A stretch of 19,024 nt of DNA from Kofleriaceae bacterium (GTDB lineage Bacteria; Myxococcota_A; Polyangia; Haliangiales; Haliangiaceae): assembly GCA_024642805.1 (NCBI GenBank), contig JAHEAK010000021.1, positions 1 through 19,024 on the forward strand, in the 5' to 3' direction. Position numbers and translations under genes: made by a program. Each line of letters begins with the position of its first letter. Position 1 is the stretch's first letter. Under the pieces are notes generated by a model, which saw only the letters and a program-made list of their open reading frames with translations, was not told the DNA's origin and made no database searches. Positions 1 to 7,178 of the stretch are shown here, in pieces.

Positions 1-93
1 TTGGCACGTCGGCAACGTGTGCAGATGCCCGCCAACAACCTCATCATCGTCTTTCAACGGAGCCGAGCACAGGCCATGGGCGAGGGCGTCTAG
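1..93 (+). CDS. C-terminal fragment of an unknown protein (runs in from the left edge)
   Basis: Frame 1 is open from the first base to a TAG at 91-93 and gives the last 30 residues of a protein, rich in Arg and Gln and ending MGEGV. About three quarters of the codons end in G or C, as in the neighbouring genes, which supports real coding. The product cannot be identified from so little. The stop lies in a CTAG palindrome that also holds the stop of the convergent RNase Z-like gene, so the two genes overlap tail-to-tail by four bases. The alternative is that this is chance open sequence, since 30 codons is short evidence. Confidence 0.45.
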   Translation: MARRQRVQMPANNLIIVFQRSRAQAMGEGV

Positions 94-947
94 CCCGGCC
101 AGGAATTGGAGCGGGGCACGAAGGGCAGGATGCGCTCTCGCAATTCGGGAGGGCAGCGGCGATCGAGGATCTCGACGACCTCCTTGGGCTTGTAGAGCTG
201 GCTGAAGTGCATCAGCACCAGGCTCTGATTGCGAAAGAGCTGCGCGCGCTCGAGGATCTCGTCGAGGTGTACATGGCAACCGGCGCGGGCACCCTTAAGG
301 GTCTTGCGCTCATCGAGAAAGGTGCACTCGAGCACCAAGACCCGTGAGTCGTAGAGTGTGGGGTTGTTGTCCAGCGCCTGGATCAGTGTATCGGTGCAGT
401 AGCTAATCTCCGTGCGCTGCTCGATGTAGAACAGGTCTTCGCCGGCTCGCTTGCGCCGGGCAATCTCTGCGCCACTGAGCTCGCTAAACTCGCTGCACAG
501 CTTCTTGATGTTGCGAACCAGACTGTAGCCGAGCGAGGGCACGACGTGATGGGTAGCGAAGGCTTGCACCTCGAGGTCACCGCGCATCTTGGCAACCGAG
601 CCCGCTGCCATCGGCACGGCCTCGATGCTCAGGTCGTAGCGCTGCAGCTCACTCATGTGCACCAGGCTCTGCTGGACGGCGTCGACGATTTCTTCTGGCA
701 TGTAAACCGTTGGCGGCTTTTGCTTGCCAATGAGACCGCGAATGCCAAGGTAGCCAGTGAGGGCACCGATGTGATCGGCGTGGCCGTGACTGAGGAAGAG
801 AAAGTCAGCTGGCGCACCTGCACGGGTCGCCGTGCCCACGTCAAAGAGCGCGCTCAGCTCCGGAACATGAATGGAGGTGAAGACGCCACCCAGGGAAACG
901 CCCCGCAAGGTCAGCGCTTCGGTCTTGACCGATGTCAGTCCGCTCAC
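90..947 (-). CDS. RNase Z-like metallo-beta-lactamase fold protein (plant-type short tRNase Z homologue)
   Basis: A 285-residue MBL-fold hydrolase. The metal motif HGHADH is at residues 54-59, with further expected ligands at His133/His134, Asp186 in YCTDTL and His247 in LMHFSQLY. The order of segments (SLGG, FDVG, ADFLFLSHGHADHIG, KPPTVYMP, ECTFLD, CHVH, HFS) follows the short tRNase Z of plants, which removes 3' trailers from tRNA precursors, and the length is also that of this class. Cytoplasmic: no signal peptide. The GTG start at 947 is chosen because it overlaps the stop of the upstream lipoprotein gene (GTGA) and sits just before the first conserved strand; further upstream the frame only overlaps that gene. 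RNA substrate and activity are inferred from the family. A closely related MBL hydrolase with another substrate is possible. Confidence 0.85.
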   Translation of the reverse strand: MSGLTSVKTEALTLRGVSLGGVFTSIHVPELSALFDVGTATRAGAPADFLFLSHGHADHIGALTGYLGIRGLIGKQKPPTVYMPEEIVDAVQQSLVHMSELQRYDLSIEAVPMAAGSVAKMRGDLEVQAFATHHVVPSLGYSLVRNIKKLCSEFSELSGAEIARRKRAGEDLFYIEQRTEISYCTDTLIQALDNNPTLYDSRVLVLECTFLDERKTLKGARAGCHVHLDEILERAQLFRNQSLVLMHFSQLYKPKEVVEILDRRCPPELRERILPFVPRSNSWPG

Positions 948-1609
948 TCGACCTGCACTTCGACCGCGCGATAGGCAACGCCACCGTGGTCGCGAACCAC
1001 CACATAGAGCCAGCCCGTCGCCGCCTCCGTTGCAGCCACCATCGTGGTGGGAGTGGATCGGTAGGCATCGATCTCGCCTGGGTGCGCATACCAAGCGTAT
1101 GTGATCTCATCACTGGCTGGTGGATCGATTTTCACGTCCAGCTCAACCTCTTCACCAGCCTTTAGCAGCACAGGACCTTCGACCGCCTCACCGTTGAGGG
1201 TGAGCTCTGTGATGCTTGGATTTTCCAGGGCCGGTCCACCAATCAAGAGGAACTTCAGCGCCACCAGTGGTCCTTCTTCGTGGTCGATCGTTGCCTGCAC
1301 GGCCACCGCTGTCGGGAGAGATGGCACCTGCTCGGGAGCCTGATAGCGAGCCTCCGAATCATCGCCAGCCGAAAGCGTGCCGACGAGCGTGAGGCCGGGC
1401 TGTTCGACCAAGGCCCACTCGACGGCGGGATTTTCCAAAGGCCCCTCCGAGTCAGCAGCAAAGAGCCGCAAGCTGGCGCTCTCGCCCAGGCGCAACGATG
1501 CGGGCTCGCTCTGCACGGCCAGGATCTGTGCGTTGTCGAGAGAGGCGGGACTCGCGAAGGTGTCGCAGGCACTGAGTGCAGCCAGAGCCACGAGGAAGAG
1601 AAACTTCAT
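944..1609 (-). CDS. Lipoprotein with Ig/PKD-like domains
   Basis: A 221-residue predicted lipoprotein. Residues 1-14 form a short signal peptide with a lipobox LSAC, placing the lipidated Cys at 15. The rest looks like two beta-sandwich modules: about 34-125, and 138-221, which contains ITYAWYAHPGEI and ends in strands like those of PKD or Ig-like domains. No catalytic motif is visible, so an adhesive or structural role in the envelope is only a guess. The ATG at 1609 is preferred because the signal peptide starts there; the frame stays open upstream to 1873 but that part is not protein-like. No Shine-Dalgarno precedes the ATG, while a TATACT hexamer lies 8 nt upstream, so a leaderless mRNA is likely. 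The stop overlaps the GTG of the RNase Z-like gene. Confidence 0.75.
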   Translation of the reverse strand: MKFLFLVALAALSACDTFASPASLDNAQILAVQSEPASLRLGESASLRLFAADSEGPLENPAVEWALVEQPGLTLVGTLSAGDDSEARYQAPEQVPSLPTAVAVQATIDHEEGPLVALKFLLIGGPALENPSITELTLNGEAVEGPVLLKAGEEVELDVKIDPPASDEITYAWYAHPGEIDAYRSTPTTMVAATEAATGWLYVVVRDHGGVAYRAVEVQVE

Positions 1610-1617
1610 GCCGCGCC

Positions 1618-1623
1618 AGTATA
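1618..1623 (-). promoter_or_regulatory. Candidate -10 box (TATACT) for the Ig/PKD-like lipoprotein
   Basis: TATACT on the minus strand matches five of six positions of the sigma-70 -10 consensus. It ends 8 nt before the ATG at 1609, so transcription would start at or within a base or two of the start codon. A -35 element is not convincing; TTCGGC with a 19-bp spacer is the best match. Confidence 0.45.
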
Positions 1624-1830
1624 ACGGGCCTTGGCTCCCTTTGCCGAACCCTGGCCAGGGGCGCGCCGCTGTAGCCATTTGCCCCAAAAGGGCTTTTTGT
1701 GGTCCTTGCGCGAGAAAGTTGGGATTTGCGTGGAACATGCGCAGGGCAGCGGTGTCAATGGAGGGGAAGGGGAAGCGGACCTTTGGGTCTGGATTCCCTT
1801 CGGCCACGGCGACGTCTCGCCTAGACCCAC

Positions 1831-1853
1831 GTGCTCGCGCCTTTCGCGAGCGC
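1831..1853 (+). other. Stem-loop in the leader of the AgmX/PglI-domain gene
   Basis: GCTCGCG (1833-1839) and CGCGAGC (1845-1851) pair perfectly around a 5-nt loop, and a G-T wobble and a G-C pair extend the stem to nine pairs. It lies about 20 nt before the ribosome binding site. There is no T-tract, so it is not an intrinsic terminator. Its role is unknown. The rest of the 273-bp divergent region (1610-1882) shows no gene. Confidence 0.35.
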
Positions 1854-1871
1854 GATCTAAGCACTGTCCCC

Positions 1872-1878
1872 AAGGAGG
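1872..1878 (+). promoter_or_regulatory. Strong Shine-Dalgarno fixing the start at 1883
   Basis: AAGGAGG lies 4 nt before the ATG at 1883. It decides between that start and the much longer open frame beginning at 1631, whose first 84 codons have no protein-like composition. Confidence 0.8.
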
Positions 1879-1882
1879 ACCT

Positions 1883-3550
1883 ATGGACCCGTTGCGCTCA
1901 AACGCTATGCACCCTTCCACGCAGCACTCTTCCACGAACGGCCGAGTGGTCGAAGTCGTCGACTGCCTGTCTGACACTGTCGTGTCGGTGACGCATCTCG
2001 ATGCCAGAGGGCCACGCCTCCGCCGCCAATTGGTCCTCGCGTGTGCGATCGTCTCGCTCTCGATCTTTGCGCTGAGCTTTGCCAAGGCAGTCTCGATCGC
2101 ATCCTCCAATAAGCGAGCACTGGTGCAGCATCTCCATCGCGGCGAGCCCTCTCATAGCTTTCGTCCGCAGCGAATTGGCAGCGCGCATGAGGCCATCGGC
2201 GGCCTGGCGCTACTAACGGGCATTGGCCTATCGCTGGCCTTCTTCGCCATGCGCTCGCAAACACGCAGTCGATTTCAAGCAGAGTCACCGGCCAGTGATT
2301 CCCAGCCGCGCTTCGACATGGTTGCCGTCGGCGAGCAAGGCGCCGAGCTAAAGGTGCACCCCGAAATGAGCGTGAGCTTTTCCGATAGCAATCTCGAGCT
2401 CGATGCCGAGGCCTTGGTCGCGCGCTCCATGGCGCAGCTAGATTCCGATGGTTGGATGAGCATGAAGTTGCCCGATGCGGGACGACTCAGTCTTCGTTAC
2501 GGGCATCGCGCCTATCACCTGGCCTGGAGTCCTCGACCAGCGAGCGGCATCTTGTCGCCAGCCGCAGGACTGGACTCGCGATTTGGTGCCTATCTGGGCG
2601 CTGCGGCGGCCGCGGTCTTGCTCTTTGTTGGACTTCTCGACGCCTTGCCTATCGAAGAGAGTCAACTCTATGGCGAGGGCTTTTCGCCGAGCGAGCGCTA
2701 CATTGCAATCCGAGAGGCAGCGCTTGAGAGCGCCGTCGTCGAGCCAGACAAGGGTGACGAAGGGGATCGCGGCGATACCGCGCCGGCTGAAGCATCGGAG
2801 GCAGGTGATATTGGAACGGCGGGCATCGAAAGCGCTGTCAACGAGCGGGCAAGCATGGCGATCGAGAAGCGCGCGGAAGAGGCGAGCATGGCGCGCGAGC
2901 AACACATGGCCACCTCAGCGAGCTCAGGCATCCTGGGCATCATGGCCAGTCGCGAGATCTTTGCCAACAGCAATGCACTTGCCGCCTACTCCTCGGGCGA
3001 TGCCGGTCGTGATTGGTATGGCGGTTTTGATGGCGGCGTGGTTGGCGATCAAGTGGGTGAGCTGAGCGGCTCGTGGGGCAATGACGTGCGCGGCATGGGC
3101 CAGTGGGGCACCGTCAAGGTGGGCAATCGATTGCCAGGTCTGCACTATGGCAGCCACGGCGGCTGCGACAGCTCGGAACCATGTCGTGGCACCGGCGTTA
3201 GCCTGCACCGCAAATCTCAGGTACCGACCTTTTCGATGGGCGACGCGACCGCATCGGGTGGACTGGATCGCGAGATCATCAGGCGCTACATCAAGAAGCA
3301 AAAACTGCGCATCACCCACTGCTACGAGAAGCGACTCCTGGTCGATAACGAACTGGCTGGCACTCTGACGGCAAACTTCTCGATTGGCAGCAACGGCCTC
3401 GTCATCGGTGCGAAAGCCAGCGGCATGGGTGATGACGATTTGCAGCAGTGTGTGGCTAGTGTGGTCGCCAGCATCCACTTCCCGAGCACCGAGAACGGCG
3501 CCCTGGTCAACGTGAGTTACCCCTTTACCTTCCAACCTGCCGGCCACTAA
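1883..3550 (+). CDS. Membrane protein with AgmX/PglI C-terminal domain (TonB-like)
   Basis: A 555-residue protein. Residues 22-40 (VVEVVDCLSDTVVSVTHLD) resemble the short N-terminal strand pair seen in other myxobacterial AgmX/PglI-type proteins. Hydrophobic segments at about 49-70, 104-123 and 235-255 are likely membrane spans. A region rich in Glu, Ala and Gly follows (280-345), then a glycine-rich stretch (370-425). The C-terminus (about 462-552) is the AgmX/PglI domain: DREIIRRYIKK, HCYEK with Cys480, the G-T-L strand, QQCV with Cys523, and a final SYPFTF. In Myxococcus, AgmX and PglI are tied to gliding motility and envelope-spanning complexes, and the fold is related to the TonB C-terminus. 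Here the role is inferred as linking inner membrane and periplasm. It does not sit in a recognisable motility cluster. Confidence 0.8.
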   Translation: MDPLRSNAMHPSTQHSSTNGRVVEVVDCLSDTVVSVTHLDARGPRLRRQLVLACAIVSLSIFALSFAKAVSIASSNKRALVQHLHRGEPSHSFRPQRIGSAHEAIGGLALLTGIGLSLAFFAMRSQTRSRFQAESPASDSQPRFDMVAVGEQGAELKVHPEMSVSFSDSNLELDAEALVARSMAQLDSDGWMSMKLPDAGRLSLRYGHRAYHLAWSPRPASGILSPAAGLDSRFGAYLGAAAAAVLLFVGLLDALPIEESQLYGEGFSPSERYIAIREAALESAVVEPDKGDEGDRGDTAPAEASEAGDIGTAGIESAVNERASMAIEKRAEEASMAREQHMATSASSGILGIMASREIFANSNALAAYSSGDAGRDWYGGFDGGVVGDQVGELSGSWGNDVRGMGQWGTVKVGNRLPGLHYGSHGGCDSSEPCRGTGVSLHRKSQVPTFSMGDATASGGLDREIIRRYIKKQKLRITHCYEKRLLVDNELAGTLTANFSIGSNGLVIGAKASGMGDDDLQQCVASVVASIHFPSTENGALVNVSYPFTFQPAGH

Positions 3551-3564
3551 GGCGGCCTGCGTCG

Positions 3565-3602
3565 GGGCACCGGGGGCCAACTGGCCGAATTACGGTGTGC
3601 CC
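3565..3602 (+). other. Nested hairpins downstream of the AgmX/PglI-domain gene
   Basis: An outer stem GGGCAC (3565-3570) / GTGCCC (3597-3602) encloses an inner palindrome GGCCA-AC-TGGCC (3575-3586). It begins 15 nt after the stop codon. The lack of a T-tract argues against intrinsic termination, but it could protect the 3' end. The rest of 3551-3694 shows no gene. Confidence 0.3.
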
Positions 3603-3694
3603 GGCTCTGCGAGCTCTGGTGATGTGTCGCGTTGGCTGCTGCGGTGTCGGGCTGTGAAATTCGGAACGGCTCCTGCAGTAAAGGCCGTGCTAGC

Positions 3695-5080
3695 ATGAGC
3701 CCGACCACCATGACCGCTATCTACACCTTCCTCGCCATTCTAACCGGAATTCTACTGATTAGTTTGGGCTCACCCACGCTTCGACGAGTGTGGGTTTTTC
3801 ATTTGTTGGTTGCCAAGTACTGCATGTACGCGGTGGGTGACGTACTGCGGATTCGACCACTCATCCTGACCATCAGCGGCCGTCGCCACGTCAAGTTGAC
3901 TCGACCGCTGGCTCTTCGACTCTTTTGCGAAGACATGGGTGTCACCTTCGTAAAGTTCGGTCAGATCGTCGCCTCCTCTTCCGGCATCTTTCCGCAGCGC
4001 TACGTCGATGAGTTTCAAAAAGTCCTCGATCGCGTGCGCCCCTTCGACTTCGAAGAGGTCGAGCAAACCATTCGAGAAGAGCTAGGCGAAAATGCCCAGC
4101 GCCTGGCCAACATCGATCCCAGCCCACTGGCCTCGGCCTCGGTCGCGCAGGTCCACACCGCCGAGCTCAGCGACGGCACCAAGGTGGTCATCAAGGTTCA
4201 GCGGCCGGGCATCAAGAAGATCATCAAGACTGACATGGCCATCATGGGCTTTCTGGCCAGCATCGCCCAGCGCGTGGTCAAGGACGCGGAGCTGATGAAT
4301 CCGGTTGGCATCGTCGAAGATCTTGGCGAGACCTTGCGTGAGGAGACCGACTTCCGCAAAGAGGCCAACAACCTAGAGCAATTCAACCAGATCATGAACC
4401 AGCATGGACACACTCGCGTGCACGCGCCCGTGCCGCAGTGGGAGTTCGTCACCGAGCGAGTGCTGGTCATGGAGCGCTTCTACGGTACCCGTGTCGATGA
4501 CGTGGAGGGCATCAAAGAGCGCGGCGTCAACGCCGAGGATTCTCTCGTCGAAGGCATGCAGGCCTGGTTTCAGTGCGTCGTCTTTCACGGTTTCTTTCAC
4601 GGCGACGTGCATGCCGGCAACCTGATGTTGCTCGACAACGAAGATCTTGGCTTCTTGGATTTCGGCATCGTCGGCCGTTTCAATGACCGGCAGCGCTACC
4701 TGGTCACCGACTACATCGTCGGTTTTGCCACCTCCGATTTCAAGAAGGTCGCCCAGATCATCAGCGACATGGGCGGACTCACCAAGGACGTCGACATGGA
4801 CCTCTTGGCCGAAGATCTGAAGGCTGTGTACGGACCGCTGCTCGGCATGTCCTTCTCCGATGTCAATTACGCCAACATCATTCCCAAGATCAACGCGGTC
4901 GCGCGCAAGCATCGCATGACCATGCCCAAGGAGTTCGTGCTCATCACCAAGCAGCTCCTCTACTTCGATCGCTACGCCAAGCTCCTGGCTCCGACTCTCA
5001 ACATCTTCACGGATCCGCGCCTCATCATGAGCATGATGAACGACATCGTGAAGGTGCGCTCAGAGGCCAAGCAGGCCTAG
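3695..5080 (+). CDS. ABC1/UbiB/AarF-family atypical kinase
   Basis: A 461-residue member of the UbiB (ABC1/ADCK) family of protein-kinase-like ATPases, which support quinone biosynthesis and related lipid functions. Motifs in order: the family-specific KxGQ (VKFGQ, Lys87-Gln90), an Ala-rich loop in place of the Gly-rich loop (ASASVAQVH, 146-154), ATP-binding Lys167 in VVIKVQRPG, the catalytic FHGDVHAGNL (301-310; Asp304, Asn309) and DFG at 322-324. An N-terminal membrane segment lies at about 8-27. I do not see the C-terminal membrane pair typical of E. coli UbiB. The ATG at 3695 has AAAGG ten bases upstream. The ATG at 3710 is an alternative, because TAGCAT at 3691-3696 could be a -10 box with a short leader to it. 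No ubiquinone or menaquinone genes are adjacent, so the substrate is open. Confidence 0.9.
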   Translation: MSPTTMTAIYTFLAILTGILLISLGSPTLRRVWVFHLLVAKYCMYAVGDVLRIRPLILTISGRRHVKLTRPLALRLFCEDMGVTFVKFGQIVASSSGIFPQRYVDEFQKVLDRVRPFDFEEVEQTIREELGENAQRLANIDPSPLASASVAQVHTAELSDGTKVVIKVQRPGIKKIIKTDMAIMGFLASIAQRVVKDAELMNPVGIVEDLGETLREETDFRKEANNLEQFNQIMNQHGHTRVHAPVPQWEFVTERVLVMERFYGTRVDDVEGIKERGVNAEDSLVEGMQAWFQCVVFHGFFHGDVHAGNLMLLDNEDLGFLDFGIVGRFNDRQRYLVTDYIVGFATSDFKKVAQIISDMGGLTKDVDMDLLAEDLKAVYGPLLGMSFSDVNYANIIPKINAVARKHRMTMPKEFVLITKQLLYFDRYAKLLAPTLNIFTDPRLIMSMMNDIVKVRSEAKQA

Positions 5081-5121
5081 GGAACCCTGGTAGAGGCCAA
5101 GCAGGCCGAGGGGACGCTGGT
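5062..5121 (+). repeat. 30-bp tandem duplication spanning the UbiB-family stop codon
   Basis: Two adjacent 30-bp units (5062-5091 and 5092-5121) both begin AGAGGCCAAGCAGGCC and differ at few positions. The unit is a multiple of three, and the first copy holds the TAG stop where the second copy has GAG. The frame after the stop stays open to a TAA at 5216-5218. The remainder of the region to 5266 shows no gene. Confidence 0.85.
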
Positions 5122-5266
5122 ACTCGCACAGACCAAGCGAAGACCGCAGTCCCCAATCGGCGAGGACTCTTTGCGCACGGCCACTGCGGCCCTGCCACGC
5201 CCAGGGCCCACGACCTAAGGCAAGACGTGCTACCACCGGCGCTCGCTCCCATTTTTCAGCAGCCTG

Positions 5267-5815
5267 CTAGGGCTGGCTGACCGCAACCTGCACCTTGCCG
5301 AGGAAGTGCAGAGAGTCTGAGGTGATCACGTCCCCTTGCAGAATATCCAGTGGCACCGTGAGATCGAAATCGAGGCTGTAGCCCGCGGGGTCAAGGCCAT
5401 CATCGCAGATTCCCGTGAAGCCGATGGTCCCGCTTGCGGCACGAGTGCGGTCCAGGCTGCCTTGGCCACCGCTCTGGAAGCTGAAGACATCAATGAGGCG
5501 CACCCGACTGGAGTTGCCAATGTCGATGGTCTTGCCTGCGAGTTTATCTGGTCGAGGCATGCACAAGACGATGCTCTGCAGGGCGACACCGACCTGCTTG
5601 CCTTCGACGGTCAGACTCACCGGTCCTCCTGGCTCGCCACAGTCGTTATTGGGCGAGGACTGAAACTCCCCCCACTGCACCAGCTCGTCACTCCCGCTCG
5701 TGCTGCCTAGCACCAAGTCGGCGGCCTCATCGGGCCCGCACGCGGGATCATCTCCACACGCTGCTGCCGACGTGAGGGCGAGGGCCACAAAGCACCAGCC
5801 ATGCGTGCTCATCAT
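5267..5815 (-). CDS. Small cysteine-containing lipoprotein, third gene of the DUF4266-DUF3570 cluster
   Basis: A 182-residue predicted lipoprotein I do not recognise. The signal peptide is residues 1-19 with lipobox AAAC and lipidated Cys20. The mature part has four more cysteines (26, 59, 85, 137), enough for two disulfides in the periplasm. Its second half alternates short hydrophobic strands (VSLTVEGKQVGVALQSIVLC, YSLDFDLTVPLDIL), suggesting a beta-sandwich. The ATG at 5815 shares its A with the TGA stop of the DUF3570 gene (TGATG), so translation is coupled; a second ATG follows directly at 5812. The coupling points to a role with the DUF3570 and DUF4266 proteins, but no function can be read from the sequence. 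Confidence 0.8.
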   Translation of the reverse strand: MMSTHGWCFVALALTSAAACGDDPACGPDEAADLVLGSTSGSDELVQWGEFQSSPNNDCGEPGGPVSLTVEGKQVGVALQSIVLCMPRPDKLAGKTIDIGNSSRVRLIDVFSFQSGGQGSLDRTRAASGTIGFTGICDDGLDPAGYSLDFDLTVPLDILQGDVITSDSLHFLGKVQVAVSQP

Positions 5816-6909
5816 CAGTAACTCACCGGGAAGCGCAGCGCGACTTGTGAGATGACCGCATTGCCGTAATGCGTGTCTTGCTGCAGATATTGAAAGAGCC
5901 CCTCGATGCGCGCGTCGGCCCAGGTGCCGCGCAAGCCAAAGAGCTTGAGGGCGGCGCTCATCTTGATGCCTGTGTTGTGTGTGCGCACCCGGCCGAGCTT
6001 GTCGTCGTCGGTAAGGAAAGGTTCGACGCTTTGGTCGTTGGAGTCGTAGACATCCTTGTAGAAGAAGGCTGCTCGCTGTCGGTAATATCGGTAACTGAGG
6101 TGCAGCTCGAGATCGCCGCCGGCTAGCTCCTGAATGGCGCGAATCTCGGGTGCGTGCCCCTGAATGTGCCAATCGTCGCGGTAGTAGCGATACGCGCCAA
6201 TGAAGGCGGTGTCGGTCGCTGCCAGGTAGTAGCGCACCGAACCCGCGAGTGCCTGTCGCAAGCGCGTGTCGGGAACTCGCTCTGGTTCGATCATGCCGCC
6301 AGCGACGACGGTTCGGTAGATGTTCTCCTGAAAGCCGTCGAGGTAGCTCAGATCGTAGCTGAGCGATGCCACGCTGTTGGGGCTGAGAATCTGGCTAGCC
6401 GACACGGCAATCATGCTGGTGGCCAGCTCACCAATGAGCACGGACGAGAGACCACCTTGAGAACCCGAGTTGTCAAGGGTGTCGGAACCGCGCGCAAGAT
6501 TGATCGCGAGTTGAGTGTTTTTCTGGGCGAAGTCAGACTCGAGGCGGAGTGAGAAGAAGGTGCTCACATAATCAGGCTCGCTGCTGTGGCGCAGGCCGCC
6601 GCCAACTCGCAGATCCTTGAAGGCGTGCATATAGGTGCCGCCGCCCTCGGTGCGCGTCTCGGTGAAGGAGTCGCCGGCAGCGCCCGATGCCGCCGACGCC
6701 GAGGTGATGGCGTCGACCAGTGCGTGGGCCTGCACTCGACCTGCCTCGCCCACCTCCAGATCGGCATCGATCATGGGCTGCACCACTCGCGTCGAGCGCT
6801 CCTTATAATAGGCACCGCGCACGGTCATCGTGCCATCGGCGTGGGCGACGGCGGTCGAGGCCAGCACGAGCAGGGCAATCGACAGAGCACTTCTGTCGAT
6901 CAGTTGCAT
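5815..6909 (-). CDS. DUF3570 family protein, probable outer-membrane beta-barrel
   Basis: A 364-residue protein. Residues 1-24 form a signal peptide ending AVAHA before DG. The mature part begins with TMTVRGAYYKE and carries the segment VDAITSASAASG (about 65-76), characteristic of DUF3570. After that come many amphipathic aromatic strands (YRYYRDDW, ELHLSYRYYRQR) and a C-terminal VALRFPVSY ending in an aromatic residue, as in outer-membrane barrels. The family function is unknown. The ATG at 6909 is chosen over the one at 6915 because GGAGG is six bases upstream of the former and touches the latter. This start lies inside the last codons of the DUF4266 gene, and the stop overlaps the next lipoprotein start. 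From memory, DUF3570 and DUF4266 are often found together, in some bacteria beside thioredoxin-like and ApbE genes; those partners are not in this window. Confidence 0.85.
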   Translation of the reverse strand: MQLIDRSALSIALLVLASTAVAHADGTMTVRGAYYKERSTRVVQPMIDADLEVGEAGRVQAHALVDAITSASAASGAAGDSFTETRTEGGGTYMHAFKDLRVGGGLRHSSEPDYVSTFFSLRLESDFAQKNTQLAINLARGSDTLDNSGSQGGLSSVLIGELATSMIAVSASQILSPNSVASLSYDLSYLDGFQENIYRTVVAGGMIEPERVPDTRLRQALAGSVRYYLAATDTAFIGAYRYYRDDWHIQGHAPEIRAIQELAGGDLELHLSYRYYRQRAAFFYKDVYDSNDQSVEPFLTDDDKLGRVRTHNTGIKMSAALKLFGLRGTWADARIEGLFQYLQQDTHYGNAVISQVALRFPVSY

Positions 6910-7106
6910 CCGCATCCTCCGCCGGCCTCGCCCGTGCCTCCATCGGAGGCCTCCCGAGAGCCGCGTGCATGCTGCTCGAATCGCGACTCGCTGCTGTCCT
7001 TGTCGGCCGTCATCGATCGCTTGGCTAGCGTCTCGCGCTGATAGGGTTTGACTCGAACACAAGCACCGAGCGCGCTGAGGCCAAGGACGAGGAGCAGAGA
7101 GCGCAT
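6900..7106 (-). CDS. DUF4266 family small lipoprotein with Cys-rich C-terminus
   Basis: A 68-residue lipoprotein. The signal peptide ends in lipobox LGAC with lipidated Cys16, followed directly by VRVKPYQRETLAKRSM. The family hallmark is the end: a short glycine-rich tail closing GGGCGCN, with two cysteines. Function unknown; the tail looks suited to metal binding, disulfide exchange or covalent modification, but that is inference. The coding sequence of the tail also provides GGAGG and the ATG of the DUF3570 gene. The start is uncertain. The ATG at 7106 gives a compact signal peptide, but a GTG at 7115 in the same frame lies 6 nt after a TAGACT hexamer and would suit a leaderless transcript; it adds three residues (MLS). 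Confidence 0.85.
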   Translation of the reverse strand: MRSLLLVLGLSALGACVRVKPYQRETLAKRSMTADKDSSESRFEQHARGSREASDGGTGEAGGGCGCN

Positions 7107-7121
7107 GGACAACACGCTGGC

Positions 7122-7127
7122 AGTCTA
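7122..7127 (-). promoter_or_regulatory. Candidate -10 box (TAGACT) for the DUF4266-DUF3570-lipoprotein operon
   Basis: TAGACT, preceded by TGA (an extended -10 arrangement), ends 6 nt before the GTG at 7115. No convincing -35 is seen. It is the only promoter-like sequence found upstream of this three-gene cluster. Confidence 0.4.
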
Positions 7128-7143
7128 TCACTGGCGCAGTGCT

Positions 7144-7172
7144 TTGGGGGAGCGAGGCCCAGCTGCTAGGCT
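7144..7172 (+). promoter_or_regulatory. Candidate promoter for the AgmX/PglI-like lipoprotein
   Basis: TTGGGG (7144-7149) and TAGGCT (7167-7172) are separated by 17 bp. The -10 ends 6 nt before the ATG at 7179, again implying a leaderless or nearly leaderless mRNA. It lies in the 63-bp region that is divergent from the DUF4266 operon. Confidence 0.45.
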
Positions 7173-7178
7173 GTGGCC

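Noticed and set aside
546..974. Plus-strand open frame of 142 codons opposite the RNase Z-like gene.
   Set aside because: It overlaps a gene with complete active-site motifs on the other strand and has no recognisable domain.
1732..1756. A possible extracytoplasmic sigma factor promoter (GGAAC, 17-bp spacer, GTC).
   Set aside because: The motif is short and expected by chance in GC-rich DNA, and the distance to the start at 1883 is large.
1631..1882. An 84-codon N-terminal extension of the AgmX/PglI-domain protein.
   Set aside because: The composition is not protein-like, the region is a divergent promoter region, and AAGGAGG marks the start at 1883.
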